A stretch of 64,000 nt of DNA from Allobosea thiooxidans (GTDB lineage: Bacteria; Pseudomonadota; Alphaproteobacteria; Rhizobiales; Beijerinckiaceae), in the NCBI RefSeq assembly GCF_900168195.1, contig NZ_FUYX01000001.1, positions 310,001 to 374,000 of the forward strand, given 5' to 3'. Below the pieces are notes generated by a model, which saw only the letters and a program-made list of their open reading frames with translations, did not search any database and was not told the origin of the DNA. The position numbers were made by a program, and so were the translations under genes. Of the stretch, positions 27,672 through 37,101 are shown piece after piece. Numbering within the stretch: position 1 is the first letter of the stretch; every line of letters begins with the position of its first letter.

Positions 27672-29174
27672 CTACACTTTCAGCCCGATCCGGAAGCCGC
27701 CCCAGTGCCGGCCCTTCACCATGATCGGCGCCGACAGGTCCTCCATCACCAGGAACTGCCCGCCCCCCATGTCGCGCCGGTAGCTCTGCAGCAGGAAAGG
27801 CTTGCGGTTGCGCGCGGCGGCCAGCCCCGTCCGGTCGTCGAAGATGCGGCGGTTGCGGCAATTGGCGTTGTTCCAGACCGGATCATGGCCCTGCGGCTGC
27901 GCATATTTGCGGTTATGCGTCGGCAGGAAGCCGTTGCGGTCGACCGCGGCGCAGAACACGATCCGCCCGTTCGCGGCGAGCAGCTTTTCCTGGAGCGGTG
28001 GCAGCAGCCGGTCGGTCAGCGGCACGAAGCGCGTCATGTGCTGCACCGGGTCGGAGCCGGCGATCGGCCGATAAGCCTCGTCGAACAGATCGGCGAGCGT
28101 GACTTCGCCGCGGGCCAGCGCCGTCTCGAACATCTCCGCGATCGTCGCCGCCGTCTCCATCGCCGTCGCGATCAGCTCCGACTGCGCGGTGCGGACGCCC
28201 GAGGCGGCGATCGAGCCGAGGATCCCCTCGCTGATCGCGACCAGCGCGTCGGTGCGCTCGACCGCCTGCTCGAGGATATGGGTCGAGGCATCGACACCGG
28301 CGACGAGACCGGCGAGGTCCTGCCCTGCCTTGGCGCAGGCCTCGGCATTCTCCCGCGTCGGCCGCGACACGGCCTCGATCTCGCCGATCAGCTCGACGAC
28401 CGAACGGCCGAAGGAGTCGAATTCGCTGACCTGCTGCGAGATCGTCTGGCTGCCCTCGCGGGCGCGCTGCGCGGTCTGCGCATTCTCCTGGCTGCGGCGC
28501 GAGAGCGCGTCGACCGCCTTGACCAGGAGGTCGAGCTGGGTGGCGCTCGCGGCCGTCGCCTCGCGCGTCTGCTCGGCGAGCGTCTTCACCGCGGCGGCGA
28601 TGACGGCGAAACCTCGGCCGGCCTCGCCGCTGCGCGCCGCCTCGACGCCGGCATTGATCGACAGGAGCTGGATCTCGCGCGTGATCGCATGGATCGCGTC
28701 GCTCGAGGCGCGCGCCTTGTGCGCGTCGGCGACGGCCTGAGCCAGCGCCTGCGACATCGACTGCGCCTCCTCCGACAGCGTCTCGATATCCGTCTGCGCG
28801 GCGCTGAGGCCGAGCTTGACCGAGCCGGTGACGCGCTCGAGGCCGCTGCGGACGACGGAGGCCGCTGCCTGCGCACCCTCCGCCGCCTGCCTGATCGCAT
28901 GGTTCGCGCCCGCGACCTGCTCGACCACGCCGACGACCCGCCTCAGGCCGGCAGTCTGCGTCTCGAACTGCTGGGTCACGTCGCCGATCCGGCCCGCGAC
29001 ATCGGTGATCTCGGCGCTGAGCTTGCCGAAGCGCTCGGCGATCTCGCGCACGGCGCGCTCGGCCCCGGTCTCCGCATTGGCGACGGCGCGGAGGGGCGCC
29101 TCGGCAGGCTGAGCCGCATTGCCAAAAGACTCGTCCGGAAACGCCGGGTCGGCCTTGAGAGCCAGTGCGTGCAT
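27672..29174 (-). CDS. Soluble methyl-accepting protein with C-terminal sensor domain
   Basis: 500 residues and no transmembrane segment. The signalling region ([40 protein letters not shown]) is in the first 330 residues, and a C-terminal domain follows with [34 protein letters not shown] and [20 protein letters not shown], a conserved tail seen in some receptors and related to small-molecule sensor folds. This inverted order makes it a cytosolic receptor. It is the first gene of the che operon, like IcpA/McpE in rhizobia. The start at 29174 follows AGGGGAA. Confidence 0.82.
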   Translation of the reverse strand: MHALALKADPAFPDESFGNAAQPAEAPLRAVANAETGAERAVREIAERFGKLSAEITDVAGRIGDVTQQFETQTAGLRRVVGVVEQVAGANHAIRQAAEGAQAAASVVRSGLERVTGSVKLGLSAAQTDIETLSEEAQSMSQALAQAVADAHKARASSDAIHAITREIQLLSINAGVEAARSGEAGRGFAVIAAAVKTLAEQTREATAASATQLDLLVKAVDALSRRSQENAQTAQRAREGSQTISQQVSEFDSFGRSVVELIGEIEAVSRPTRENAEACAKAGQDLAGLVAGVDASTHILEQAVERTDALVAISEGILGSIAASGVRTAQSELIATAMETAATIAEMFETALARGEVTLADLFDEAYRPIAGSDPVQHMTRFVPLTDRLLPPLQEKLLAANGRIVFCAAVDRNGFLPTHNRKYAQPQGHDPVWNNANCRNRRIFDDRTGLAAARNRKPFLLQSYRRDMGGGQFLVMEDLSAPIMVKGRHWGGFRIGLKV

Positions 29175-29413
29175 GCGAGGCGTTCCCCTGAACCGGCGGA
29201 TGACCTTCCGGAACCTAGTAAAACGCGGTAAACCGGTCGTTAAGAGGCGTTTTGGGGCGTTAAGCAGCATTCCGGGCAGCGCGGCCTGCCGTCGATCCTC
29301 CCGCTCGGGCGGAAAAGCGCGGGAACCACCGTGAACCTTTCGACGTAGACGAACGACAACAACCGGCGGCGGCCGGACCGGCTGCCGGCCATCACTCCCT
29401 GCAGGAGAACGTC

Positions 29414-30160
29414 ATGACCGCATTCGCAGCCCTTTCTCGTCGCGGCGCCCTGAGGCTGGGCACCGCGGCCCTCGCAGCCGCAGCCTCTCCTCGCGCCTGG
29501 GCCCAGGCAACGGCCCCGGCCGCGCCCGCCGGCCCCTTCTCGCTGCCGAAGCGGGCCTATGAGCCCAACGCTCTCGAGCCGCATATCGACGCTGCGACGA
29601 TGGACATCCACTACAACCGCCACCACGCGGCTTACGTCGCCGCCCTCAACAACGCCGCCAAGGACAATGGCGTCATCGCCAAGGCCTCGGTCGGCGAATT
29701 GCTGGCCGACCTCAACCAGCTGCCGGAGAATCTGCGCATGGTCGTGCGCAACAATGGCGGTGGCCACGCCAACCACACGATGTTCTGGGAGGTGATGGGG
29801 CCCGCTGCCGGCGGCGCTCCCACCGGCGACGTCGCCGCCGCGATCACCCGCGACCTCGGCGGCTTCGACAAGTTCAAGGCCGATTTCGAAGCGGCGGGCC
29901 TGCGCGTCTTCGGCTCCGGCTGGGTTTTCGTCACGGTCGACAAGGACGGCAAGCTCGCCCTGCTGGCCAAGCCGAACCAGGACAGCCCGATCATGGAGAA
30001 GCGGATGGTGCTGCTCGGCAACGACGTCTGGGAGCACGCCTATTACCTGAAGTACCAGAACCGCCGCGCCGACTACCTCAAGAGCTGGTGGAACGTGGTG
30101 AACTGGGCGAAGGTCAACGAGCGCTACGCCGCCGCCAAGGCCGGCAAGCTCGCGATCTGA
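29414..30160 (+). CDS. Exported Fe/Mn superoxide dismutase
   Basis: 248 residues. The first 32 residues form a twin-arginine leader (LSRRGALRLGTAALAAAA, cleavage near AWA-Q), so the enzyme is exported, unlike usual cytosolic SodB. Metal ligands are the His of DIHYNRHHAAYV, the His of GGGHANHTMFW, and Asp and His of DVWEHAYYLKYQNRR. GGGHANHTMFW fits either metal. It converts superoxide to peroxide and oxygen, probably in the periplasm. GCAGGAGAACGTC precedes the start. Confidence 0.9.
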   Translation: MTAFAALSRRGALRLGTAALAAAASPRAWAQATAPAAPAGPFSLPKRAYEPNALEPHIDAATMDIHYNRHHAAYVAALNNAAKDNGVIAKASVGELLADLNQLPENLRMVVRNNGGGHANHTMFWEVMGPAAGGAPTGDVAAAITRDLGGFDKFKADFEAAGLRVFGSGWVFVTVDKDGKLALLAKPNQDSPIMEKRMVLLGNDVWEHAYYLKYQNRRADYLKSWWNVVNWAKVNERYAAAKAGKLAI

Positions 30161-30197
30161 CCATCGACACCCGACCAAGACCGCAGGGGCGCGGGAT

Positions 30198-30340
30198 CCC
30201 CTCTCCTATAAGGAGAGGGGTAGGGGTGAGGTGTAGGCCGTTCGACCAGCGAAGCGCCGCCTCACCGCCGCTACGACCACCCCACAGCAAATTCGGTGAG
30301 GGACCTACCCCTCACCCTGCCCTCTCCCTACGGGAGAGGG
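30198..30340. repeat. Paired hairpins with CCCCTCTCC arms
   Basis: CCCCTCTCCT with AGGAGAGGGG (30198-30207, 30211-30220) and CCCTCTCCC with GGGAGAGGG (30320-30328, 30332-30340). The outer GGTAGGGGTGAGG (30219-30231) and TACCCCTCACC (30306-30316) also face each other, so the gap may fold as one large palindrome. It lies between convergent genes and may act as a terminator. Confidence 0.65.
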
Positions 30341-30376
30341 TTCCCCGCGCTATCCGAGCATGACGGTGGAATGGGC

Positions 30377-31603
30377 CTAATGCCCAACCTTGGCGCCGCG
30401 CGTTCCTTCGCTCAGCCGCGGCAGGAACCAGGCGAGGAGCCCGACCAGCGGGATGAACGAACAGATCTTGTAGACCGCCTCGATGCCAAGGATGTCGGCG
30501 AACGCGCCGAGCATCGCCGCCGCCAGCCCGCCGAGACCGAAGGACAGCCCGTAGAAGAAGCCGCCGACGAGGCCGACCCGGCCGGGCAGCAATTCGAGCG
30601 CGTAGATCAGGATCGCGGCAAAGGCGCTCGACATGATCAGGTTGATCAGGATCGTCAGCACGCCGGTCCAGAACAAATCGGCATAGGGCAGGATCAGCGT
30701 GAAGGGCAGCGCGCCGAGGATCGAGAACCAGATGATCTTGTTGCGGCCGATGCGGTCTCCCAGCATGCCGCCGCCCAGCGCCCCCGCCGCCGAGGAGGCG
30801 AGGAACAGGAACAGCATCACCTGCGAATTCTGCACGGAGATGCCGAACTTGCCGATCAGGTAGAAGGTGTAGAACGAGGTGAAGCTCGCCGTGTAGGCGT
30901 TCTTCGAGAACAGCAGGACGATCAGGATCGTGATCGCGAAGGCGACCGAGCGCCGGCCGGGCCGGGCGGGTGCCGCGCCGGCTGCCGCAGCCGGCTTGGG
31001 CGGACGCGCCCTGTCCAGCCGGGCATAGCTCGCCGCGGTCCAGACCATCAGCATCATCGCGACGAGTGCCGCGACCGAGAACCAGGCGAGACTGCCCTGC
31101 CCGCGCGGCACGATGATGAAGGCCGCCAGCAGCGGCCCGAGCGCCCCGCCGGTCTGCCCGCCGACCTGGAAGATGCCCTGCGCCAGCCCGTGCTGCCCGC
31201 CGGAGGCGTTGCGCGCCATCCGCGTCGCCTCGGGGTGGAAGATCGAGGAGCCGATGCCGACGCAAGCCGCCGAGACGAGCAGCAGCCCGTAGCTGCCGGC
31301 ATAGGACAGCCCGATGAGGCCGGCGAGGGTGAAGCCCATGCCGACCACCATCGAATAAGGCATCGGATGCTTGTCCGTGTAGAGCCCGACGGCCGGCTGC
31401 AGCAGCGAGGCCGAGACCTGGAAGGTCAGCGTGATCAGGCCGATCTGGCCGAAGTCGAGCCGGTAGCTTTCCTTGATGATCGGGTAGATCGCCGGGATCA
31501 GCGACTGGATCATGTCGTTGAGCAGATGCGTCAGGCTGAGCGCGATCAGCACCGGCATCATGGCTCGTTGCGGCAGGGAGGCGGTCGGCGCGCTGACGGT
31601 CAT
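30377..31603 (-). CDS. MFS transporter, fosmidomycin-resistance (Fsr) type
   Basis: 408 residues with about 12 hydrophobic helices, the length of E. coli Fsr. HLLNDMIQSLIPAIYP in helix 1 and GIGSSIFHPEATRMARNASGG between helices 4 and 5 are characteristic of the Fsr subgroup. It likely exports a small anionic or phosphonate-like compound by proton antiport; the native substrate is unknown. The start at 31603 begins the first membrane domain; upstream in-frame residues are arginine-rich and unlike protein. Confidence 0.82.
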   Translation of the reverse strand: MTVSAPTASLPQRAMMPVLIALSLTHLLNDMIQSLIPAIYPIIKESYRLDFGQIGLITLTFQVSASLLQPAVGLYTDKHPMPYSMVVGMGFTLAGLIGLSYAGSYGLLLVSAACVGIGSSIFHPEATRMARNASGGQHGLAQGIFQVGGQTGGALGPLLAAFIIVPRGQGSLAWFSVAALVAMMLMVWTAASYARLDRARPPKPAAAAGAAPARPGRRSVAFAITILIVLLFSKNAYTASFTSFYTFYLIGKFGISVQNSQVMLFLFLASSAAGALGGGMLGDRIGRNKIIWFSILGALPFTLILPYADLFWTGVLTILINLIMSSAFAAILIYALELLPGRVGLVGGFFYGLSFGLGGLAAAMLGAFADILGIEAVYKICSFIPLVGLLAWFLPRLSEGTRGAKVGH

Positions 31604-31788
31604 GACGGCAGGTTCCGGGGGCGGTTCGGCCGGACCGATTCCCTCCGAAGCGCCGCGGAACGCTCTAGACGATCCCCCTCGCCGGCACAATTTCATGAGC
31701 CGGCGCCATGAACATGGCCGCACTGCGCCGGAATCGCAGCGCTTTCGCAGATTTCCCGGCGGGGAGAGGCGCGCGTCGTCGCATCCGC

Positions 31789-33018
31789 TTAATGACGTGA
31801 CGGTGCGGTATCCCCGATCAGCGCGAGCTCGCGCCGGGCCTCCGCCTCCTGCCCGAGCAGGCGCAGCGACTGCGCCTTGTGGCGCCGGTACAGCGGATTG
31901 CCCGGATCGGCCGCAATGGCGAGCTCGATCGCCGCGATGGCCTCCCGATGGCGGCCGAGCGAACGCAGGCTGTTGCCCTTGTGGAACGCGAAATCGTACC
32001 GCCCCGGCTGCTGTGCGAGCAGCCCGTCCATCACCGCGACCGCCGCCTCGTGCCGCCCGAGCTCGCGCAGGTAATTCGACTTGTGATAGCGGTGGAACGG
32101 CTTCTCCGGCGCGCGCGCGATCGCCGCGTCGAAGGCCGCGAGCGCCGCCTCCGGCTGCCGCATCTTGCGATAGGCATAGGCGATCGACATGCGGAACTCG
32201 CCCTCGTCCGGGCGCAGGGCAAGCCCCGCTTCGAAGGAACGGATCGCCGCCTCGCCGCGCCCGAGCTCATGGAGATAGTAGCCCTCGTAATAGAGCAGGT
32301 CCGGATTGTGCCCATCATCGGCGAGCGCGGCCTCGATAACGGCCAGCGCCTCCGCATAGCGCTCTCGCTTCTCCAGCGCTTTCGCCTGCCCGATCGCGGC
32401 GGCGCCGGGACCGGACGGTCCGGTTTCGCCCCGGAAGATCGCCAGCACGCGCGGCTGGCCCCGCGCCTCGGCATGCTGGAGCGCGGACAGGCCGTCCCGG
32501 TCGACCAGATGCGGATCGGCGCCTGCCTCGACCAGCGCCTCGACCACATCGGCATAGAGGCGCCCGCCATCGCCGAAGATCACCGCCTCCTGCAGGGCGG
32601 ACCAGCCGAGATCGTTGGCATGGTTCACCGGAATGCCGGCGGCGAGGCAGGTGCGGACCGTGCGCAGGAAGCCTTTCTCGCTCGATGGCAGCAACGGCGT
32701 GCCGCCGAAGCGGTTGACGCTGTTGGGATCGGCACCGGCCGCGATGGTCAGCTTCAGGATCGCGTCGAAGCCGTTGGCGCCGGCGCAGAGATAGGGCGTG
32801 AGCAGCGTCGCATCGCGCGCATTGACGTCGCTGCCGGCCTCGATCAGGCGGCGCGCCATCGCGAGATCGTCGTTCTGGGTCGCCGCCATTAGGGCGGTGC
32901 GGCCGGCCGCGTCACGCGCCTCCAGATCGGCGCCCTCCCCGAGCAGGCGGTCCACCGCGGCGAGATCCCCCGCCTTCGCGGCTACGATCAAGGGCGCGAC
33001 GGAAGATGAAGCATTCAT
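31789..33018 (-). CDS. Ankyrin-repeat/TPR fusion protein
   Basis: 409 residues. Residues 5-205 contain ankyrin repeats (LIVAAKAGDLAAVDRLLGEG, AGRTALMAATQNDDLAMARR, ALVEAGADPHLVDRDGLSAL); residues 220-400 contain TPRs (AEALAVIEAALADDGHNPDL, LGRGEAAIRSFEAGLALRPD). No signal peptide or enzymatic domain is visible. It is likely a cytoplasmic scaffold. The start at 33018 has AGGA eight bases upstream. A phosphatase gene ends 31 bases upstream, and the two may be co-transcribed. Confidence 0.8.
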   Translation of the reverse strand: MNASSSVAPLIVAAKAGDLAAVDRLLGEGADLEARDAAGRTALMAATQNDDLAMARRLIEAGSDVNARDATLLTPYLCAGANGFDAILKLTIAAGADPNSVNRFGGTPLLPSSEKGFLRTVRTCLAAGIPVNHANDLGWSALQEAVIFGDGGRLYADVVEALVEAGADPHLVDRDGLSALQHAEARGQPRVLAIFRGETGPSGPGAAAIGQAKALEKRERYAEALAVIEAALADDGHNPDLLYYEGYYLHELGRGEAAIRSFEAGLALRPDEGEFRMSIAYAYRKMRQPEAALAAFDAAIARAPEKPFHRYHKSNYLRELGRHEAAVAVMDGLLAQQPGRYDFAFHKGNSLRSLGRHREAIAAIELAIAADPGNPLYRRHKAQSLRLLGQEAEARRELALIGDTAPSRH

Positions 33019-33049
33019 CGGCTGGTCCTGTCGATCCGTCATGGCCGGA

Positions 33050-33574
33050 TCATGCCCGGCCGGCGGGCGGGCTGGAAACAGCCGCGGCAAGGCGCGCGAC
33101 CAGTTGCTTCTGGTCGTCGGTCTCGGGGCCGGACCCGGCGGCGGCGATCACCGCTGTCGCCTCCTCGCGGTGAAGGCCGAGCGCGAGCAGGATGCAGATG
33201 CCGACGGTGCCGGATCGGCCGATGCCGGCCGCGCAATGCATGTACAGCGCTCTGCCGGCGCGCAGGTCGCGTGCCGCCTCGGCTGCGAGCGCCATGAGCC
33301 CGGCCTCGTTGGTCGGGACGCCGAAATCGCCGATCGGAAAGCTGGTCACGGATATGCCGAGCCCGGCCTGCCCCGCGGCATAGTCCGGCGATTTCAGCGC
33401 GATCTCGTCGCGGGGCGTGAGGCAGATGATGCGCTCGACCCGCTGCTCGACCAGCTCAGCCAGATCCTCGGCCAGCGGACGCCATCGCCCCGGCATCGGT
33501 CCGAGCCAAAGCCTGCCGGCGATCCCGGCGGGCAGACGCACGGGCCGCATGAAGGGTGCATCGGCGTTCGTCAT
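33050..33574 (-). CDS. Dual-specificity/tyrosine phosphatase-like protein
   Basis: 174 residues. The CX5R loop is HCAAGIGRSG with Cys114 and Arg120, and a candidate general acid is Asp83 in FPIGDFGVP. The fold matches atypical dual-specificity phosphatases (Tyr, Ser or phosphoinositide substrates). GGAGG precedes the start. It lies upstream of the ankyrin/TPR gene, which could supply the partner-binding part of a small signalling unit. Confidence 0.78.
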   Translation of the reverse strand: MTNADAPFMRPVRLPAGIAGRLWLGPMPGRWRPLAEDLAELVEQRVERIICLTPRDEIALKSPDYAAGQAGLGISVTSFPIGDFGVPTNEAGLMALAAEAARDLRAGRALYMHCAAGIGRSGTVGICILLALGLHREEATAVIAAAGSGPETDDQKQLVARLAAAVSSPPAGRA

Positions 33575-33749
33575 CTCGGCCTCCGTCGCGGCCGCCTCGG
33601 CTCGGCCTTTGGGCATTCCGCAATCGCGTCGGGCGCCGGCTTCCCGCACCGGCCCTCATGCCGGCAACGCATTCCATGCAGCGATCGATCCCTGTATGCA
33701 ATCTCGCGGACATCGCGGAGCCGACGTCGCTGCATCGAGGACCAGAGCC

Positions 33750-35279
33750 ATGAGCAACCATCTCTTCGACCTGATCCGGTCGCGCATGCCGGCGCCGGAA
33801 GCGCCCTTCGCGCTGCTCGATGACGGGCGCCGCTACAGCTATGGCGACATGCTCGAGGCCTCTGCCCGCTTCGCCAATGCGCTCGCCGCGCTCGGCGTGA
33901 AGCCGGGCGATCGCGTCGCGGTACAGGTCGAGAAGAGCTTCGATGCGCTGATGCTCTATCTCGGCACGGTGCGCGCCGGGGCGATCTTCCTGCCGCTCAA
34001 CACCGCCTATACCCCGGCCGAGATCGCCTATTTCCTCGGCGATGCCGAGCCCGCCGTCTTCGTCTGCGACCCCGCAAAGGCGCAGGCGCTGCAGCCCGTG
34101 GCCGCGCAGGCCGGCGCGCAGCTGGAGACGCTCGGCGTCGGCACCGGCAGCCTGCTCGACAAGGCCAAGGCCGCCTCGACGGGCTTCGCCGATGTGGCGC
34201 GCGGCCCGGACGATCTCGCCGCCATCCTCTACACCTCGGGCACGACCGGCCGGTCGAAGGGGGCGATGCTCAGCCACGACAACCTGGCCTCGAACGCGCT
34301 GGCGCTGGTCGACTACTGGCGCTTCGGCAAGGACGACGTGCTGCTGCACGCCCTGCCGATCTTCCACACCCACGGTCTCTTCGTCGCGACCAACACGATC
34401 CTGCTCGCCGGCGCCTCGATGATCCTGCTGCCGAAATTCGACCCGGACCAGGTCTTCAAATACCTGGCCCAGGCGACCAGCATGATGGGCGTGCCGACCT
34501 TCTATGTCCGCCTCCTGCAGGACAACAGGCTGACGCCGGCCTCGACCGGCCATATGCGCCTCTTCGTCTCCGGCTCGGCGCCGCTCCTGGCGGAGACGCA
34601 TCGCGAATGGCGCGAGCGTACCGGCCACGCCATCCTCGAGCGCTACGGCATGACCGAGACCAACATGAACACCTCGAACCCCTATGACGGGGAGCGCGTC
34701 GCCGGCACGGTCGGCTTCCCGCTGCCGGGCGTCTCGGCGCGTGTCGTCGACCCGGAGACCGGCAAGGAGCTCGCGGCCGACGAGATCGGCATGATCGAGG
34801 TCAAGGGCGCGAACGTCTTCAAGGGCTATTGGCGCAACCCCGAGAAGACCAAGGCCGAGTTCCGGCCGGACGGCTTCTTCATCACCGGCGACCTCGGCAA
34901 GATCGACCCTGCCGGCTACGTCCACATCGTCGGGCGCGGCAAGGACCTGATCATCACCGGCGGCTACAACGTCTATCCGAAGGAAGTCGAGACCGAGATC
35001 GACGAGATGCCGGGCGTGATCGAAAGCGCCGTCTTCGGCGTGGCGCATCCCGATTTCGGTGAAGGCGTCACCGCCGTCGTCGTCGCCAAGCCCGGCGCCG
35101 AGATCACCGCGAAGGGCATTGCCACGGCGTTGGAGCAGCGGCTGGCCAAGTTCAAGCAGCCCAAGCAGGTCTTCGTCGTCGCCGAACTGCCGCGCAACAC
35201 CATGGGCAAGGTCCAGAAGAACCTGCTGCGCGAGCAGTACAAGGACATCTACGCCCGGCAGGGCAAGGTCGGCGCCTGA
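33750..35279 (+). CDS. Malonyl-CoA synthetase-like acyl-CoA synthetase (AMP-forming)
   Basis: 509 residues. The ANL superfamily motifs are ILYTSGTTGRSKGAMLSHDN (P-loop, A3), ERYGMTETNMNTSNPYDGER (A5), GDLGKIDPAGYVHIVGRGKD (A7/A8) and NTMGKVQKNLLR (A10 with the catalytic Lys). ERYGMTETNMNTSNPY and length fit MatB, which activates malonate, but other short dicarboxylic or acyl acids are possible. No mat operon partner (MatA, MatC) is adjacent. Confidence 0.8.
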   Translation: MSNHLFDLIRSRMPAPEAPFALLDDGRRYSYGDMLEASARFANALAALGVKPGDRVAVQVEKSFDALMLYLGTVRAGAIFLPLNTAYTPAEIAYFLGDAEPAVFVCDPAKAQALQPVAAQAGAQLETLGVGTGSLLDKAKAASTGFADVARGPDDLAAILYTSGTTGRSKGAMLSHDNLASNALALVDYWRFGKDDVLLHALPIFHTHGLFVATNTILLAGASMILLPKFDPDQVFKYLAQATSMMGVPTFYVRLLQDNRLTPASTGHMRLFVSGSAPLLAETHREWRERTGHAILERYGMTETNMNTSNPYDGERVAGTVGFPLPGVSARVVDPETGKELAADEIGMIEVKGANVFKGYWRNPEKTKAEFRPDGFFITGDLGKIDPAGYVHIVGRGKDLIITGGYNVYPKEVETEIDEMPGVIESAVFGVAHPDFGEGVTAVVVAKPGAEITAKGIATALEQRLAKFKQPKQVFVVAELPRNTMGKVQKNLLREQYKDIYARQGKVGA

Positions 35280-35297
35280 ACGGCTGCCGGATCCAAT

Positions 35298-35319
35298 GCG
35301 GGGGCCGATGCGCCCCCGC
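35298..35319. terminator. GC-rich hairpin between convergent genes
   Basis: GCGGGGGC (35298-35305) pairs with GCCCCCGC (35312-35319) around CGATGC. It sits between the acyl-CoA synthetase and DUF1801 genes and has no T-tract, so terminator function is tentative. Confidence 0.45.
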
Positions 35320-35336
35320 CGCCCCGCATGTTCGGA

Positions 35337-35735
35337 TCAGCGGGCGGTGTTCAGCGCCACTGCCGCCTGCACGAGCGCCTTCAGCGCCGCCTCGTCGACC
35401 GGATCGCCCTCGCGGAAATCGATGGCGCGGCGGACATTGCCGTCGAGGCTCGCATTGAACAGGCCGGCCGGATCGGCGAGCGCCGCGCCCCTGGCGAAGG
35501 TCATCTTGACCACGCTCTTATAGGTCTCGCCGGTGCAGATGATGCCGCCATGCGACCATACGGGCACGCCGCGCCACTTCCACTCCTCGACCACCTCTGG
35601 ATCGGCCTGCCGGATCAGCCCCCGCAGCCGTGAGAGCAGCGCGCCGCGCCAATCGCCCAGGCTCTCGATCCGCTCGTCGATCAGCCGTGACGGCGACTGG
35701 CCGTTCTCCGTGCCGCTCTTGCTCGTCACGCTCAT
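35337..35735 (-). CDS. DUF1801-family protein
   Basis: 132 residues with the YdhG-like DUF1801 pattern: RLRGLIRQADPEVVEEWKWR, GVPVWSHGGIICTGETYKS and VKMTFARGAAL. It is a small single-domain alpha/beta protein of unknown biochemical role. Another DUF1801 gene lies immediately upstream on the same strand. Confidence 0.75.
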   Translation of the reverse strand: MSVTSKSGTENGQSPSRLIDERIESLGDWRGALLSRLRGLIRQADPEVVEEWKWRGVPVWSHGGIICTGETYKSVVKMTFARGAALADPAGLFNASLDGNVRRAIDFREGDPVDEAALKALVQAAVALNTAR

Positions 35736-35776
35736 CTCCTTCGTTCTGCGTCCGTATGCCGGGCGCCGGATCGCCC

Positions 35777-36268
35777 TCAGGGAACCCAGCCCGGCAGCTG
35801 CGCCGCCTGTGCGATCCAGCGCGCGAGAAGCTCGTCCTCGAACGGATCATCGGCATGGATATGGAAATAGCGCGTATCCTGGTGCCGCGAGGTCACCGGC
35901 GGCGGAAGCTGCAGCGACGCGCCCTGGAAAAAGGCGATCTTGATGTATTTCGTGAAGCAATGGAGCCCGACGAACCAGCCTTGCCCCTCGACCCCATAGA
36001 GCGGCGAGTTCCATTTCACCGCCTTGCGGACATCGGGGATGGTCCGCACGATGAGCGCGTCGAGGCGCTTCCCGACATCGCTCTTCCAGTCCGGCATCGC
36101 CGCGATATAGGCCTGCACGGCCTCGTCCCCATCCGCCTTCGCGATCTGCGGGTTCCCGCCCGAGAGCAGGACGGGCTTGCCGTCGGCCTTGGCGCCGGCA
36201 GGCTTCCGCGCAGCGGCTGCCTTTCTCGTGGTGGCAGGCTTCTTCGCCGGCTTTTCGGCCAATGTCAC
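35777..36268 (-). CDS. DUF1801-family protein with Lys/Ala-rich N-terminus
   Basis: 163 residues from a GTG start with GGATGGGAG before it. The first 30 residues (EKPAKKPATTRKAAAARKPA) are Lys/Ala/Pro-rich and histone-H1-like, which suggests nucleic-acid contact. The rest is DUF1801 (RTIPDVRKAVKWNSPLYGVE, GWFVGLHCFTKYIKIAFFQG). It is 41 bases upstream of the other DUF1801 gene; the two are about the same fold but diverged in sequence. Confidence 0.72.
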   Translation of the reverse strand: MTLAEKPAKKPATTRKAAAARKPAGAKADGKPVLLSGGNPQIAKADGDEAVQAYIAAMPDWKSDVGKRLDALIVRTIPDVRKAVKWNSPLYGVEGQGWFVGLHCFTKYIKIAFFQGASLQLPPPVTSRHQDTRYFHIHADDPFEDELLARWIAQAAQLPGWVP

Positions 36269-36362
36269 ACTCCCATCCGTTGGCGGGCCGGCCCCGCCCC
36301 TCCAGGATACGCCCCGCTCGGGAGCCTATCCTGGAACAAGGACCGGATCGCGGCGGCAGCCA

Positions 36363-36773
36363 TCAGCCCATGCGTGCGAGCAACTCTTCCAGCGCCGCCA
36401 GGAAGCGGGGCCAGCCGCTCCGGGCGCCATGGAAGTAGCGCGGCTGGTCGGGGCGGAATCCGGTCTGCTCCATTCGCAGCAGCGTCCCGGCGCCGGCCGG
36501 CGCCAGCGTCCATGTGACCACCGTCTTCAGCTCATGGTCGCCCCAGCTGTAGGACAGGCTCCTGGGCGCCTCGATCTCGAGCACCTCGCAGGAGACGGAG
36601 CCCCACTCCGCACTGAAATCGAAGCGATGGCCGACCACCGGCTGGAAATCGTTCTTCATCAGCCATTCGGCGATGAGATGCGGCTGGGTGAGCGCGCGCC
36701 AGATCTTCTCCGGCGGATGCGCGATCTCGCGCTCGACCAAAACGGATTGCGTTGCGCTCGCCATGTCGTTCAT
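36363..36773 (-). CDS. SRPBCC (AHSA1-like) protein
   Basis: 136 residues of the START/SRPBCC beta-barrel family: EREIAHPPEKIWRALTQPHL, VGHRFDFSAEWG and HGARSGWPRFLAALEELLAR. These proteins bind small hydrophobic ligands. Its start codon overlaps the ArsR stop (ATGA), so both are translated from one mRNA. Confidence 0.8.
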   Translation of the reverse strand: MNDMASATQSVLVEREIAHPPEKIWRALTQPHLIAEWLMKNDFQPVVGHRFDFSAEWGSVSCEVLEIEAPRSLSYSWGDHELKTVVTWTLAPAGAGTLLRMEQTGFRPDQPRYFHGARSGWPRFLAALEELLARMG

Positions 36774-37093
36774 TGATCCATCCTCTTGAGCAGATCTTCG
36801 AGATCGTCGAACCGGTTTTCCCAGAACCCGGCCATCCGGCTGGTCCAGTCGATCAGCGGGGTCAGGGCGCCGGGCAGGACGCTGTAATGCGTCTGGCGGC
36901 CGTCCTGGCGATCCCGCACCAGCCCCGCCTGCTTGAGTGCCGCGACATGCTTCGATACGGCCGGCTGCGAGACGCCGGCCTGGGCCGTCAGGGCCCCGAC
37001 CGTCTGCTCGCCCTCGCGGCAAAGCCGCTCGAAGATCGCACGGCGCGTCGGATCCGCAAGCGCGCGAAAGAGCCTGTCATGAGCATTCGACAT
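36770..37093 (-). CDS. ArsR-family regulator (first copy)
   Basis: 107 residues, winged helix-turn-helix: LFRALADPTRRAIFERLCRE, VGALTAQAGVSQPAVSKHVA and LVRDRQDGRQTHYSVLPGAL. The metal-binding cysteines of arsenic or cadmium sensors are absent, so it is of the non-metal ArsR type that precedes SRPBCC genes. Two inverted repeats lie just upstream and are the likely operator. Confidence 0.85.
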   Translation of the reverse strand: MSNAHDRLFRALADPTRRAIFERLCREGEQTVGALTAQAGVSQPAVSKHVAALKQAGLVRDRQDGRQTHYSVLPGALTPLIDWTSRMAGFWENRFDDLEDLLKRMDQ

Positions 37094-37101
37094 CCTGACC
37101 C

